Assembly (NCBI RefSeq): GCF_016650695.1
Contig: NZ_JAEKFH010000004.1
Location: forward strand, 248,001 to 312,000
DNA: 64,000 bases
Origin: Pseudomonas sp. TH41
GTDB taxonomy: Bacteria > Pseudomonadota > Gammaproteobacteria > Pseudomonadales > Pseudomonadaceae
Direction: 5' to 3'
Part shown: one piece after another, positions 8,013 through 16,462 of the stretch
How the letters are laid out: every line of letters begins with the position of its first letter
Position numbering within the stretch: position 1 is the stretch's first letter
Program-made: the position numbers and the translations under genes
The notes under the pieces: model-generated
Seen by the model: only the letters and a program-made list of their open reading frames with translations
Told to the model about the DNA's origin: nothing
The model's database searches: none

Positions 8013-8897
8013 TCAATCGATCAGCTGATCGCTGAACCATTCAAGCATCTGTGCCACGGCCGGGCGCTCCAGCCGCACCCGTTCGCACACCAGCGCGTAT
8101 TGCCCCAACGCTGTCATGCTGGAGGTGAAGGGCCGGACCAGACGACCACTGAGCAAATCCTCTTGGGCGGTGAGATTGTCACCCATGGCCACGCCCTGCC
8201 CCTGCACCGCCGCTTCCAGCGCCAGGCCCGCATGGGCGAAATACAATTGCCGCTGCGGGCGCTGATCACCGGCATGGCTGGTGAGCCAGGCGGTCCAGGT
8301 CTTGCCGTCCTGATCGTCGTGCAACAGGCAGTGGCGCGCCAGATCCTTCGGGTTTTTCAGAGTGCCCTGGTTGAACAGGCCGGGGCTGCACACCGGGAAG
8401 AATTGCAAGGCTGGCAAGGGCCTGACGAAGTACGCGCTGCTGTCCACCGGACCGGTGCCGTAAGTGATCGCCAGGTCGATGTCTTCCCCCGGCGCCGTGG
8501 CATCGATCGGTTGTTCGTAGAGGTGCAAGGTGATGTGCGGGTAACGGGCGTAGAAATCCGTGAGGCGACTCATCAGCCACTTTTGCGCGAGTTCGGCGGT
8601 GACCGCCAAACGCAAGACCGCCAGCGATGACGGATCGCGCAGTTCATCGCAGGCATCGCCGATCAGCTCGAAGGCCTGTTGCAAACTCTGCATTAGACGC
8701 CCCGCCGCCATCGTCGGGCGTATCTGCCGGCCTTCGCGGACGAACAGTGACACGCCCAATTGCTCTTCGAGTTGGCGAATCTGGTGGCTGACCGCGCTGT
8801 CGGTCACGCACAGCTCAGCGGCGGCCCGGCCGAAATGCGCGTGGCGTGCGGCGCATTCAAAGGTTCTGAGGGCGGCCAGGGAGGGTAGTCGTCGCAT
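8013..8897 (-). CDS. LysR-family regulator (GcvA-like)
   Basis: The 294-residue protein opens with the LysR winged helix: LAALRTFECAARHAHFGRAAAELCVTDSAVSHQIRQLEEQLG. This version (E-x-A-A-R, T-x-x-A-V-S-H-Q-I) is typical of the GcvA/AmpR branch. The remaining 200 residues form the two-lobed effector domain. It lies on the same strand 94 bases upstream of aguA, which suggests, but does not prove, control of the agmatine operon. Its own promoter region contains the REP pair at 8973. Confidence 0.9.
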   Translation of the reverse strand: MRRLPSLAALRTFECAARHAHFGRAAAELCVTDSAVSHQIRQLEEQLGVSLFVREGRQIRPTMAAGRLMQSLQQAFELIGDACDELRDPSSLAVLRLAVTAELAQKWLMSRLTDFYARYPHITLHLYEQPIDATAPGEDIDLAITYGTGPVDSSAYFVRPLPALQFFPVCSPGLFNQGTLKNPKDLARHCLLHDDQDGKTWTAWLTSHAGDQRPQRQLYFAHAGLALEAAVQGQGVAMGDNLTAQEDLLSGRLVRPFTSSMTALGQYALVCERVRLERPAVAQMLEWFSDQLID

Positions 8898-8972
8898 GAG
8901 TCAGCTTCCGATGTCGAGGCGCGCATGCTGACCCGGCCACTGGCGGACGTCCAGTGCCACCGCGTTATCGTT

Positions 8973-9040
8973 CTTCGCGAGCAAGCCCGCTCCCACAGTT
9001 GAAGTACATTCCCCCTGTGGGAGCGGGCTTGCTCGCGAAG
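8973..9040. repeat. REP inverted pair
   Basis: Arms of 26 bases at 8973-8998 and 9015-9040 around a 16-base loop, of the GCGAGCAAGCCCGCTCCCAC type. It lies between the divergent LysR and Gfa-like genes. Confidence 0.9.
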
Positions 9041-9127
9041 GGGCCAGTGCCTTCAGCACAAATCCAACTTTGATCCGATCAACCGCTAGGCTGTCATGCA
9101 TCAGATCAAACCCTCTCGGAGGTTCCC

Positions 9128-9616
9128 ATGCAACTCGAAGGTTCCTGCCACTGCGGCGCCGTGTCGTTCAGCCTGGACAGCGCCCACCCCTACCCTTACC
9201 AACGTTGCTACTGCTCGATTTGCCGCAAGACCCAGGGTGGTGGCGGTTATACGATCAACCTGGGGGGCGATGCCGCGAGCCTGAAGGTTCGCGGCCGCAA
9301 GCACATCGCGATTTACCATGCGCGACTCAAGGACGAAGGGGATAAGCGCGCCCACAGCAGCAGCGCCGAGCGGCATTTTTGTTCACTTTGCGGGTCAGGT
9401 TTGTGGTTGTTCAGCCCTGAATGGCCAGAGCTGATTCACCCGTTTGCGTCGGCCATCGACACTCCATTGCCGGTGCCGCCGGAACACACGCATTTGATGC
9501 TGGGTTCCAAGGCGCCCTGGGTGGAAGTGGAGGCACATCCCGGCGATCAACAGTTCGAGGTCTATCCCGAAGAATCCATCGCCGACTGGCACCAACGCCT
9601 GGGTTTGAGTCGCTAA
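9128..9616 (+). CDS. GFA-family zinc protein
   Basis: The 162-residue protein carries the GFA zinc pattern: CHCGAVSFSL near residue 7, RCYCSICRKTQGG near 27, and FCSLCGSGLWLF near 90. Members bind zinc through Cys pairs. The founding enzyme condenses glutathione with formaldehyde, but most homologues have no known substrate. The start is set by GGAGGTTCCC just before ATG 9128. It stands alone; a REP pair and then the disrupted miaE follow. Confidence 0.9.
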   Translation: MQLEGSCHCGAVSFSLDSAHPYPYQRCYCSICRKTQGGGGYTINLGGDAASLKVRGRKHIAIYHARLKDEGDKRAHSSSAERHFCSLCGSGLWLFSPEWPELIHPFASAIDTPLPVPPEHTHLMLGSKAPWVEVEAHPGDQQFEVYPEESIADWHQRLGLSR

Positions 9617-9624
9617 GGGGTACT

Positions 9625-9724
9625 TGTAGGAGCGAGCTTGCTCGCGATGGACTCAAGAGCGTCGCGGTTACTCAGTAAACACGCGTTTTCGTTAACGACC
9701 ATCGCGAGCAAGCTCGCTCCTACA
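9625..9724. repeat. REP inverted pair overlapping the end of the broken miaE
   Basis: Arms of 26 bases at 9625-9650 and 9699-9724 (TGTAGGAGCGAGCTTGCTCG type). On the minus strand the miaE frame runs into the right arm, giving an artefactual tail CRSELARDGR. Confidence 0.9.
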
Positions 9725-10222
9725 CTGGACGGCAGGCACACCGCTGTGGAAGCGGAATTCCACATCCGGCGACTCGATCAGTGCCTGCTCGGCAGCGCGG
9801 ACTCTGTCGATCACCTGGGCGATGTCCTTGGCGTCACCGTATTGATAAGCCAGTTTCAAATAACCCTGAAAATGCCTTGCTTCGCTTTTCAACAGGCCGA
9901 AGTAGAACTTGCCCAGCTCCTCGTCGAGATGCGGCACCAGCGCTTCGAAACGCTCGCAGCTGCGGGCTTCGATAAAGGCGCCGACCACCAACGTGTCCAC
10001 CAGTTTCACCGGCTCGTGGCTACGTACCACTTTGCGCAGACCCGAGGCGTAACGCCCGGCGGAGAGCTGACGCAGCTCGATCTTGCGTTTTTTCATCAGG
10101 CGCATGACCTGTTCGTGATGCACCAGCTCTTCCCGGGCCAGTCGCGACATCAGGTTGATCAGATCGACATGGGAGTGATATTTGGCAATCAGGCTCAACG
10201 CCGTGCTGGCGGCCTTGAATTC
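9692..10222 (-). pseudogene. miaE: Host miaE, 3' part cut off by the mobile element
   Basis: This is the C-terminal portion of the host tRNA-(ms2io6A)-hydroxylase, from the split Glu37 codon onward (EFKAASTALSLIAKYHSHVDL, then LAREELVHHEQVMRLMKKRK, ARSCERFEALVPHLDEELG, SEARHFQGYLKLAYQYGD). The diiron ligands are in the E..H and E..RH segments. It has lost its first 36 residues and its promoter to the insertion at 10221. The first internal Met is at 10198. The same protein segment is found, about 80% identical by eye, in the element-borne miaE at 19356. Confidence 0.93.
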
Positions 10223-10249
10223 ACTATAATCTGCAATACCACTACGAAT
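10221..10249. other. Left attachment junction (att half-site)
   Basis: Reading outward from the TC core at 10221-10222 there are ten spacer bases, then GCAATACCACTACGAAT (10233-10249). The same spacing and a 15/17 identical sequence (GCAATGCAACTACGAAT) appear in inverse orientation at the right end. This is the expected half-site of a large serine recombinase attP. Confidence 0.85.
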
Positions 10250-10433
10250 CTTATTACATCAAATACAACATTAAAAAAAAACCAGTGAAAACTGGCATTG
10301 TGTTTAGAAACTCGTTTTCTAGTGGTATAACTTAGTCATCGCAAAACACAGAACACCCGATAGGGGCGCATACAATCGCGCCTCCAGCATGTGACTTTGC
10401 ATCATACTTTTAAAGCACCAAAGGTCAAAAACA

Positions 10434-12038
10434 ATGCCCTATGCAATCGGCTACGCGCGTTTCTCCAGTATCAAACAAGGTTCAGGTAGCAGCTTAGAAC
10501 GGCAGCAAGCCTTGATAGCCAAATGGTTTGGTGAAAACCCGGAATACAAAGTTTATCCAAAAACCTTTGAAGATTTAGGGCGATCCGCATCAAAAGGCGA
10601 TCATTTGAAGCACGGACTTGGAAAACTGCTCCAAGCCATTGAGCTTAAAGAAATTGGCGACGGCGATATTATTTTAGTTGAAGCCATTGATCGGATTGGA
10701 CGCCTGACCGCAACAAAGATGTTTTCATTAATAAATCAAATTCTTGAAGCCGGCGTACGGATTGTTACACTGCAAGATAATACAATGTATGGCCCAGTTA
10801 TTAAATCAGATCAGATTTGGCAGTTGCTAGGCAAGATAGAGCAGGCTTTCACATATAGCGTTGAACTTGGCAAACGAATTAAAGACAGCTATACAATTCG
10901 TGAACAAAATGCAAGAAAAGGATTAATACCAAAAAGAAGAACACCAATCTGGTTGAATACAGACGGAACACTAAAGGAGGACATTGCAGTTGCAATGAAA
11001 ACCGCCTTTGAAGATGCGTTATCTGGACTCGGCGAACGTAGAATTCTCAAAAGATTAAAAACAAGTCATCCGACATTTGAAAAATGTCATCCAGCAAGCG
11101 TTAGAAAATGGCTAACAAACAAAGCTGCAATTGGATTTTGGCGTGAAATCTTGACTTACCCACCCATTGTCAGTCAGGAATTGTTCTATCAAGTCCAAAA
11201 GCGCTTTGAAGATGCCTACATACCAGCGTCAGCACCAACAAAACACTTCCTGTCCGGGCTTGTGAAGTGCGGAAACTGCGGCTCATCTTTTCAAGTAAAG
11301 GTTAACAAGTCGAGTCCAAATAGCATGCACTGTTCGGCACGAGCTATATATGGTATTGACAGGTGTGAGAACGGAACATCTTTTCCCGTGCCTGTATTGC
11401 TCCGTATCTGCCACGATACTGCAACACTCGCGATGGAGACTGCTTTGCAAAACATTGAACTTTCAAAGGCCAAGAAAAAAAGCATAATTATCGATGGCAA
11501 ATTAAATGACATCGGAAAAAAACTAAGCAACCTGATAACTTCTTTACAGCAATATGGAGCCATACCGGAGATAGATAGCCAGATAACACTACTTATTTCC
11601 GAAAGAAAAAAGCTGGAAGATGAAAAGCGTTACTTAGTAGAAGACGACATAGCCAACACAACAAATTATGAAGAGGCATGGGACTACCAATACGAACTAA
11701 TCGAAGATGACCCTATGCGTCTAAACGCATTGCTTCAATCTGTAAAATATCAAATTAAATGTTTTGCCAATCGCAGCATATTAGCCAACACCACCGGTAA
11801 CGAACTGAGCAAATCCGTTTACATGAATTACTGTAGAAAAATTCAAGCGTACCGTCTTCGCGCAAACGGCAACATTTACAATATAGCAAACAGAGAAGGT
11901 ACTTTTACCAAAGAACGGCTCAGAACTTTCAAAGAAATGCTACAAGCACAAAGAGAGGGAACCACCGCCTTTAAAGAAATTGAAACATCACCAGCAGATT
12001 CGGAAATATTGGAATTCTTAGCAGCAATTGATGACTGA
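10434..12038 (+). CDS. Large serine recombinase (element integrase)
   Basis: The 534-residue protein has a serine-recombinase catalytic domain (IGYARFSSIKQ, nucleophile Ser11, then SLERQ and EAIDRIGRLTATKM). A recombinase domain around 160-270 follows, then a zinc ribbon (GLVKCGNCGSSF, with later Cys in MHCSARA and RCENG) and a coiled-coil region near 330-400. This is the standard layout of phage-type integrases that cut attP and attB at a two-base core. It lies 212 bases inside the left end and reads away from it. The codon use is AT-rich, unlike the host genes. It is almost certainly what inserted the element into miaE; a directionality factor was not recognised. Confidence 0.95.
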   Translation: MPYAIGYARFSSIKQGSGSSLERQQALIAKWFGENPEYKVYPKTFEDLGRSASKGDHLKHGLGKLLQAIELKEIGDGDIILVEAIDRIGRLTATKMFSLINQILEAGVRIVTLQDNTMYGPVIKSDQIWQLLGKIEQAFTYSVELGKRIKDSYTIREQNARKGLIPKRRTPIWLNTDGTLKEDIAVAMKTAFEDALSGLGERRILKRLKTSHPTFEKCHPASVRKWLTNKAAIGFWREILTYPPIVSQELFYQVQKRFEDAYIPASAPTKHFLSGLVKCGNCGSSFQVKVNKSSPNSMHCSARAIYGIDRCENGTSFPVPVLLRICHDTATLAMETALQNIELSKAKKKSIIIDGKLNDIGKKLSNLITSLQQYGAIPEIDSQITLLISERKKLEDEKRYLVEDDIANTTNYEEAWDYQYELIEDDPMRLNALLQSVKYQIKCFANRSILANTTGNELSKSVYMNYCRKIQAYRLRANGNIYNIANREGTFTKERLRTFKEMLQAQREGTTAFKEIETSPADSEILEFLAAIDD

Positions 12039-12224
12039 TTTTCCACCTTCTGCGATCGATCGACTTACAAACCCCGCGACCCCGTTGAAACCGTTATCCA
12101 TCATGGCCTTGATACCCATCCATAGGCCGGATATTTAATTCTCTGTTCTATCTCTACCCTGCCGAATGTCCGATCATTTGCGCACGAACGAAGGGAACAA
12201 CATCATATAGACATCAAAACCAAC

Positions 12225-12875
12225 ATGAAGAATTTATCTAAATCAAATTACACCCAAGACCAATACATGGGCACATCAATCAATTGCAATCTAACACGCC
12301 CAACACTTGAAAACATCCTGGAAGCGCTGTACGTCCTAATATACGGAGTGACGGAAACTTTAAAGTACCCGCGCGGCTATCATGTGAGAACACGCTTCAC
12401 CGATCAAATGACTAGCTCAGAATATAGCGCCCACATCAACAATTTCTATAAGAGCAAATCGAAATACTCTCCGCAAAGAATGACGATTATCGAAAATGAC
12501 GACACAGGCGTTCATCATCACCACGCCATCATTTTAAATGACAAGCTGGATAGAAAATCCAGCCTTCAATATTTACACGCAAAACTCAAAAAAAATGGAA
12601 AACTGAATGACTATTCAATTATTTGCCCAAAACATGATAGCTACGGTCACAGCCTGACTTCAACGGAAGACCTCGACAGTTACTTCGAGTGGATGACGTA
12701 TCTTGCCAAAACCAAGTCAAAGCCCGATAGACATCAGCTTTGGAGTGGAAGCCGCCTGCTTACATCAATGTTGAAAGATTGGCGTCGCAATGGCAAACCT
12801 GACTTACGCATCATGAAATCAAGGTACAATGCGGCAAACTCCACAGAGTTCGATTTAAGCGCGCTTGTGGCATAA
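12225..12875 (+). CDS. HUH-motif replication-like protein (YagK/YfjJ or inovirus Gp2 type)
   Basis: The 216-residue protein has no clear membrane or secretion signal. Near residues 95-104 it reads GVHHHHAIIL, a run of histidines flanked by hydrophobic residues as in the His-U-His metal motif of rolling-circle nucleases. Near 153-162, YFEWMTYLAKTK supplies a Tyr159-x-x-Lys candidate for the nicking tyrosine. The arrangement resembles the YagK/YfjJ and inovirus Gp2 replication proteins. It could nick a circular form of the element or start its replication. The N-terminal 90 residues are unrecognised. Function is inferred from motif order only. Confidence 0.6.
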   Translation: MKNLSKSNYTQDQYMGTSINCNLTRPTLENILEALYVLIYGVTETLKYPRGYHVRTRFTDQMTSSEYSAHINNFYKSKSKYSPQRMTIIENDDTGVHHHHAIILNDKLDRKSSLQYLHAKLKKNGKLNDYSIICPKHDSYGHSLTSTEDLDSYFEWMTYLAKTKSKPDRHQLWSGSRLLTSMLKDWRRNGKPDLRIMKSRYNAANSTEFDLSALVA

Positions 12876-13676
12876 CCCTGTGGGCTAGCATAAAAACAAT
12901 AATATAACCCCTTGTGCGGCGCCCTGGACGGCTCCAGAGGCGCCAGCAAGTCAAGCCTGAACCTCTATTATAAAAGAATATTAACACCTGACTCAAATAA
13001 GACCTTTGAGTAATACGACTTACGCCCAATTAAACAATTACCCAATAGGCTTGTTAATCCCCCAAACCTAACTACCCAATGGGAAATATGAAAATAAAAT
13101 TGTACATCCAACAACAACCATTTACAGACACAATATCAGATAGAGCAAATCTTCCTTGATGCACCTACAAAAGCTTACACATCAATACGGAAACTCAACA
13201 TTCTCGGGACATACAAGCACATAATGCAGGCCCGGACACTCAGTCTGCCGCCATTGAAACATCATCCCAAAACCTAACTGATTTTATCTAACTTTCACTT
13301 CGCCGTTACGAATAAAATCCCACCTCCATCATCCAACCAACTAGCCTGTGAATTTAAAGAGGGAATTGCAAATGGATCAACCTTCAAAGGCCGGCAGGGT
13401 ACTAGTCCCCTGACAAAATGGCTAAAGGGGCATGAGACCCAGTGGATATCAATTCATACCCAAAAAAAAATCGAACTTTATAAAATTCGCCATCAAAAAA
13501 ATAACCAACTTCAAAAATTTGCTACTTTCGAAAAATGATCACACTACGCTAACCGCACATCTCCAGTGCAACTAGGAGCAACCCGCCACTAAATAGATGT
13601 ATTTTTTGTTTTACAGGCATTACGCCACTATAGCATAATGGATTATTATGCAACCATAACAAAGAGGAGGCGAACC
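12876..13676. other. 800-base gene-free stretch in the element, candidate origin region
   Basis: No open frame with a ribosome site. The stretch is AT-rich. It holds a GGCGCC...GGCGCC hairpin at about 12917-12942, a run of CCCAAT/CCCAAA words near 13022-13080, and one copy of a repeat (13411) that recurs at 19148. Its position after a HUH-type gene suits a single- or double-strand origin, but this is inference. Confidence 0.4.
13411..13437 (+). repeat. Element internal repeat, copy 1
   Basis: TGACAAAATGGCTAAAGGGG followed by CATGAGACCC. Copy 2 at 19148 reads TGTCAAAACGGCCTAAAGGG followed by GCTTATGGGTCCC. Over about 26 bases the two differ at only a few positions. Both copies also have a possible short stem between the flanking CCCC/GGGG or GGGACCC/GGGTCCC words. 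Confidence 0.5.
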
Positions 13677-14471
13677 ATGATCAAAAAGATGCTCGTTGGG
13701 TGCATTGCTGGCATGGCACTGGCGGCAAGCGCACTTGCTGAAATCACCAATAAGTCTGGTGATTTCGATATTGGCCCCGCTCGGGACGTGGTAACTGGTG
13801 GCTTTATGTGTAAGAGTGCTGACACTCTATTTAAATTCTATGAGCAAATCCCCACCAAAGAGCCAGAACGCCACAACTTCATCGAGTCGTCTGTGAAGCA
13901 ACATATTCGTAGTGGGGATTGTTGGGATGTCCCACCATCCAGCGCACTTTTCACGGGCATTCGCTACGCCGATGTAAAACGAGCTGATCTAAAGCTCCCG
14001 TCGCTGGTGTTCATCCCTCGCGTCATTATTGGTGGTCGGGTTGGATTTGTCTTGCCGTTAATGTTGAGCATCAATCTCCCCGATATTGCCCAGTTGATCA
14101 CACAGAAAAATAAAGAACGTGGCTGGCCTGACATCCAATTAGGCACAGACACAACTGCGGGTTCAACTGACGATGATATGGCTAATGGCATTGATGATCT
14201 GATCAGGGAGCGAACTGCTGAAGGTTGGGCTCGCCCACCATCGGCACGCAAAGGCATGGCCGTGGTGCTACAGATCAATATGTTGCAAGATGGCACGGTG
14301 ACTTCAGTCAGTGTTGCCAAGTCTAGTGGAGACGTACCTTTCGATAATTCGGCGGTGAAGGCGGTCAAAAGCTTTAGTCCTTTGTCAGAAATGGACAAGC
14401 TGAAACCGAGTGATTTCCAACCCTACCGTTCGTTCAAAATGACACTCACGCCTGACGATTTAACCTTGTGA
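13677..14471 (+). CDS. Secreted protein with a TolA C-terminal-like domain
   Basis: Start at ATG 13677, behind a perfect GAGGAGG site. The 264-residue protein has a signal peptide (MIKKMLVGCIAGMALAASALA|E). The middle region (about 22-160) is unrecognised, with Cys near 46 and 82. The last 95 residues have the TolA/TonB C-terminal pattern: W..PPS, GMAVVLQINMLQDGTVTSVSVAKSSGDVPFDNSAVKAV, then F.PY.SFKMTLTPDDL. TolA domain III is the periplasmic receptor for filamentous phages and some colicins. Here the domain is soluble and lacks TolA's membrane anchor and long helix. A decoy or immunity role against phages, or a mating-surface role, is possible but unproven. Confidence 0.7.
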   Translation: MIKKMLVGCIAGMALAASALAEITNKSGDFDIGPARDVVTGGFMCKSADTLFKFYEQIPTKEPERHNFIESSVKQHIRSGDCWDVPPSSALFTGIRYADVKRADLKLPSLVFIPRVIIGGRVGFVLPLMLSINLPDIAQLITQKNKERGWPDIQLGTDTTAGSTDDDMANGIDDLIRERTAEGWARPPSARKGMAVVLQINMLQDGTVTSVSVAKSSGDVPFDNSAVKAVKSFSPLSEMDKLKPSDFQPYRSFKMTLTPDDLTL

Positions 14472-14573
14472 TCAACGGCGCTCGAAATACGTGTGGGGAC
14501 ATCGAGGACTGGTCGTTCACACGTTTTCTTTAATGCTAGTAGTCTCTATAGCCAAATAACCAGAGCCCCAATT

Positions 14574-14590
14574 TTCTTTCTGCTGGGGCT
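14574..14590 (+). terminator. Weak hairpin after the TolA-C gene
   Basis: AGCCCCA (14574-14580) pairs with TGGGGCT (14584-14590) around a short loop if the inner bases stay unpaired. Only a short T run follows, so termination would be weak. Confidence 0.3.
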
Positions 14591-14768
14591 TTGAACGGTT
14601 CAACCCATAAAGCCTGATGTCTAAATGATGAATGTTGTGCTGTGTATACCCTCCAGGTGGTCGTCCAAGGCGATTTAACTGACCACCCTGCAAGGCCTAC
14701 CGGCTTTGCGTTGTAACCTAACCGCAGCAATTGTAGATGGCTCTGGAGGCATTCTCGATTAACGCGGC

Positions 14769-15065
14769 TTAACAGTCCCAATCCTCACCAGCTCCTGTTG
14801 CTATTAAGCCAATAGCCTTTGACAGTTCAATTCCTAATGTTGCGGTTGTTGAGTAAAAATCATCCAGTTGACGGACATAATAGGTTGCCGAGTATGTAAC
14901 TTTGCAACCTCTGGATTCTATGTTTCCAAGAACCCTTCGCATTTCTTCTAATTTGCTTGAACTTGATGATTTGTTCCAAGTTTTTCCATTGGCTTCGTCT
15001 GTCGCAAATATTGAAGTTGATATTATGCAGAGTACGAAGATGCTATACGTGACGTATTTTTTCAT
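14769..15065 (-). CDS. Small secreted protein of unknown function
   Basis: From ATG 15065 the frame encodes 98 residues: MKKYVTYSIFVLCIISTSIFA|TDEANG, a clear signal peptide. The mature protein is about 77 residues, with Cys in GCKVTYSATYYV and a C-terminal EDWDC. The two cysteines could form one disulfide. It has no family I recognise. It faces the TolA-C gene tail to tail with a 297-base gap that contains no gene. Confidence 0.55.
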   Translation of the reverse strand: MKKYVTYSIFVLCIISTSIFATDEANGKTWNKSSSSSKLEEMRRVLGNIESRGCKVTYSATYYVRQLDDFYSTTATLGIELSKAIGLIATGAGEDWDC

Positions 15066-15408
15066 AATGTACACCATGAAGTTTATACATAGGATTGCTA
15101 CTTTGCGTGAGCCTAGTCCGCGACATAGGTTTCTGCAAGTCACCGGGTTCGCGGAAACAGCTTACAGACGCTCGGGATGACTGGAGATTATTGCGTTCCA
15201 GAATGGGAACGCGTCCTAACGGTCAACAGCGCGCCTCTAACCCGACTTAACCCAGCATCGAAAACGATGGTTTTTCACTATCGGTTAACTCTACTTTATT
15301 GGTAGCTCGATAGGATGTGCGCACACCCTATCAAAAGACATTTGTGGATAGCTATATGATTGGTTTATCATAAATCTATCGAAATCAACTATAAAGGATA
15401 ATAATCGG
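15066..15408. other. Promoter region between the secreted protein and the resolvase
   Basis: About 340 bases without a gene, between divergent genes. AT-rich blocks near 15340-15400 precede the resolvase start. A small recombinase often has its res or attachment sites beside its own gene, but no clear repeat was found. Confidence 0.4.
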
Positions 15409-16026
15409 ATGAAAGCTCATCTTTACCTTCGTGCCAGCACCAGAGATCAAGATGCTCTCCGTGCGAAGACGAGCCTGGAATCATTCGCAAAAGACAAAGG
15501 CCTAATTGTTGCCAACATCTATGCGGAAAATATCAGTGGTACAAAACTGCACCGCCCGGAACTGATTCGTCTGCTGAATGCGGCTCAGTCTGGTGAGTGC
15601 ATCGTGTGTGAAAGCGTTGACCGTCTGAGTCGTTTGTCACAACCAGATTGGGAGACACTAAAGGCAACAATCAAGGCCAAGGGACTCCGGCTCGTCATTG
15701 CCGACCTGCCGACAAGCCACATGATGGTTGAGGACAAAGGAATCACAGGGCAAATAATGGAGGTGATCAACAGCATGTTACTGGACCTGATGGCGACTAT
15801 GGCTCGGCTGGACCAAGAAAAGCGGGTGGAACGTATCAAACAAGGTTTGGCAAACAAACGCATTGCAGACCCAAGTTGGACACCCAAGGGCAAGGGCAGG
15901 AATGTCGAAAAATGGGTAAAGGTACAATCGTTAATCACCAAACATCCCACAATGTCGGCCGACGACATTGCCAGACTCGCAGAAGTGGGCGTTGCAACAG
16001 TTTACCGGGTCAAGCGGGAGGTCTAG
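15409..16026 (+). CDS. Small serine recombinase (resolvase/invertase type)
   Basis: The 205-residue protein has the resolvase catalytic fold. LYLRASTRDQD carries the nucleophile Ser10, GTKLHRPELIRLLNAAQSGE matches the G..R..L..LL block, and ESVDRLSRLS follows. The long E-helix precedes a C-terminal helix-turn-helix (MSADDIARLAEVGVATVYRVKR). Such enzymes resolve dimers or invert short segments. As the element's second recombinase it may resolve cointegrates or multimers of a circular form. Its target site was not found. Confidence 0.9.
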   Translation: MKAHLYLRASTRDQDALRAKTSLESFAKDKGLIVANIYAENISGTKLHRPELIRLLNAAQSGECIVCESVDRLSRLSQPDWETLKATIKAKGLRLVIADLPTSHMMVEDKGITGQIMEVINSMLLDLMATMARLDQEKRVERIKQGLANKRIADPSWTPKGKGRNVEKWVKVQSLITKHPTMSADDIARLAEVGVATVYRVKREV

Positions 16027-16462
16027 GTGGTAGGCCCCCTACACTGGGGGTAAGGATTCACGGTGGTTCTATCCAATAACCGGTATCTACTAGTGGGTAC
16101 ATGTACCTGGTTCCGTTGTATGGAATGAAGGAATTCCAGACGTCCTAAATTTCCATTGTGCGTAATTCAGTACCACTTGATCACCTAATCGCATTAGCAC
16201 TGACCAGCCATTTACATTGGTGCTGATCACCGTTTGCGTGCGGTTTGGCCAATGCACTCCGAAGATACGACCGGCAGAGAACGGCCAAAACCAACCATTG
16301 GTATTTGTCTATGACAACAGGGGTGATGTGCCCTCCTGACGTTGGATTGGACGGCGTAGCCGAGATAGCTTGTGCTAATAACGCCGTCTTTCGCCAACTA
16401 AGTTTTTTGCCCCAGCGCAGGATTTGACTGGGGACTTGATAATTAAACCGGCTGTTCAACAG
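16027..16462. other. Gene-free stretch after the resolvase, possible IS debris
   Basis: A CCCCC/GGGGG hairpin lies at about 16034-16051. Around 16200-16285 the sequence (CCAGCCATTT, then GGCAGAGAACGGCC) partly resembles the IS-associated region near 61,000-61,070 in the same window. No gene was recognised. Confidence 0.35.
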
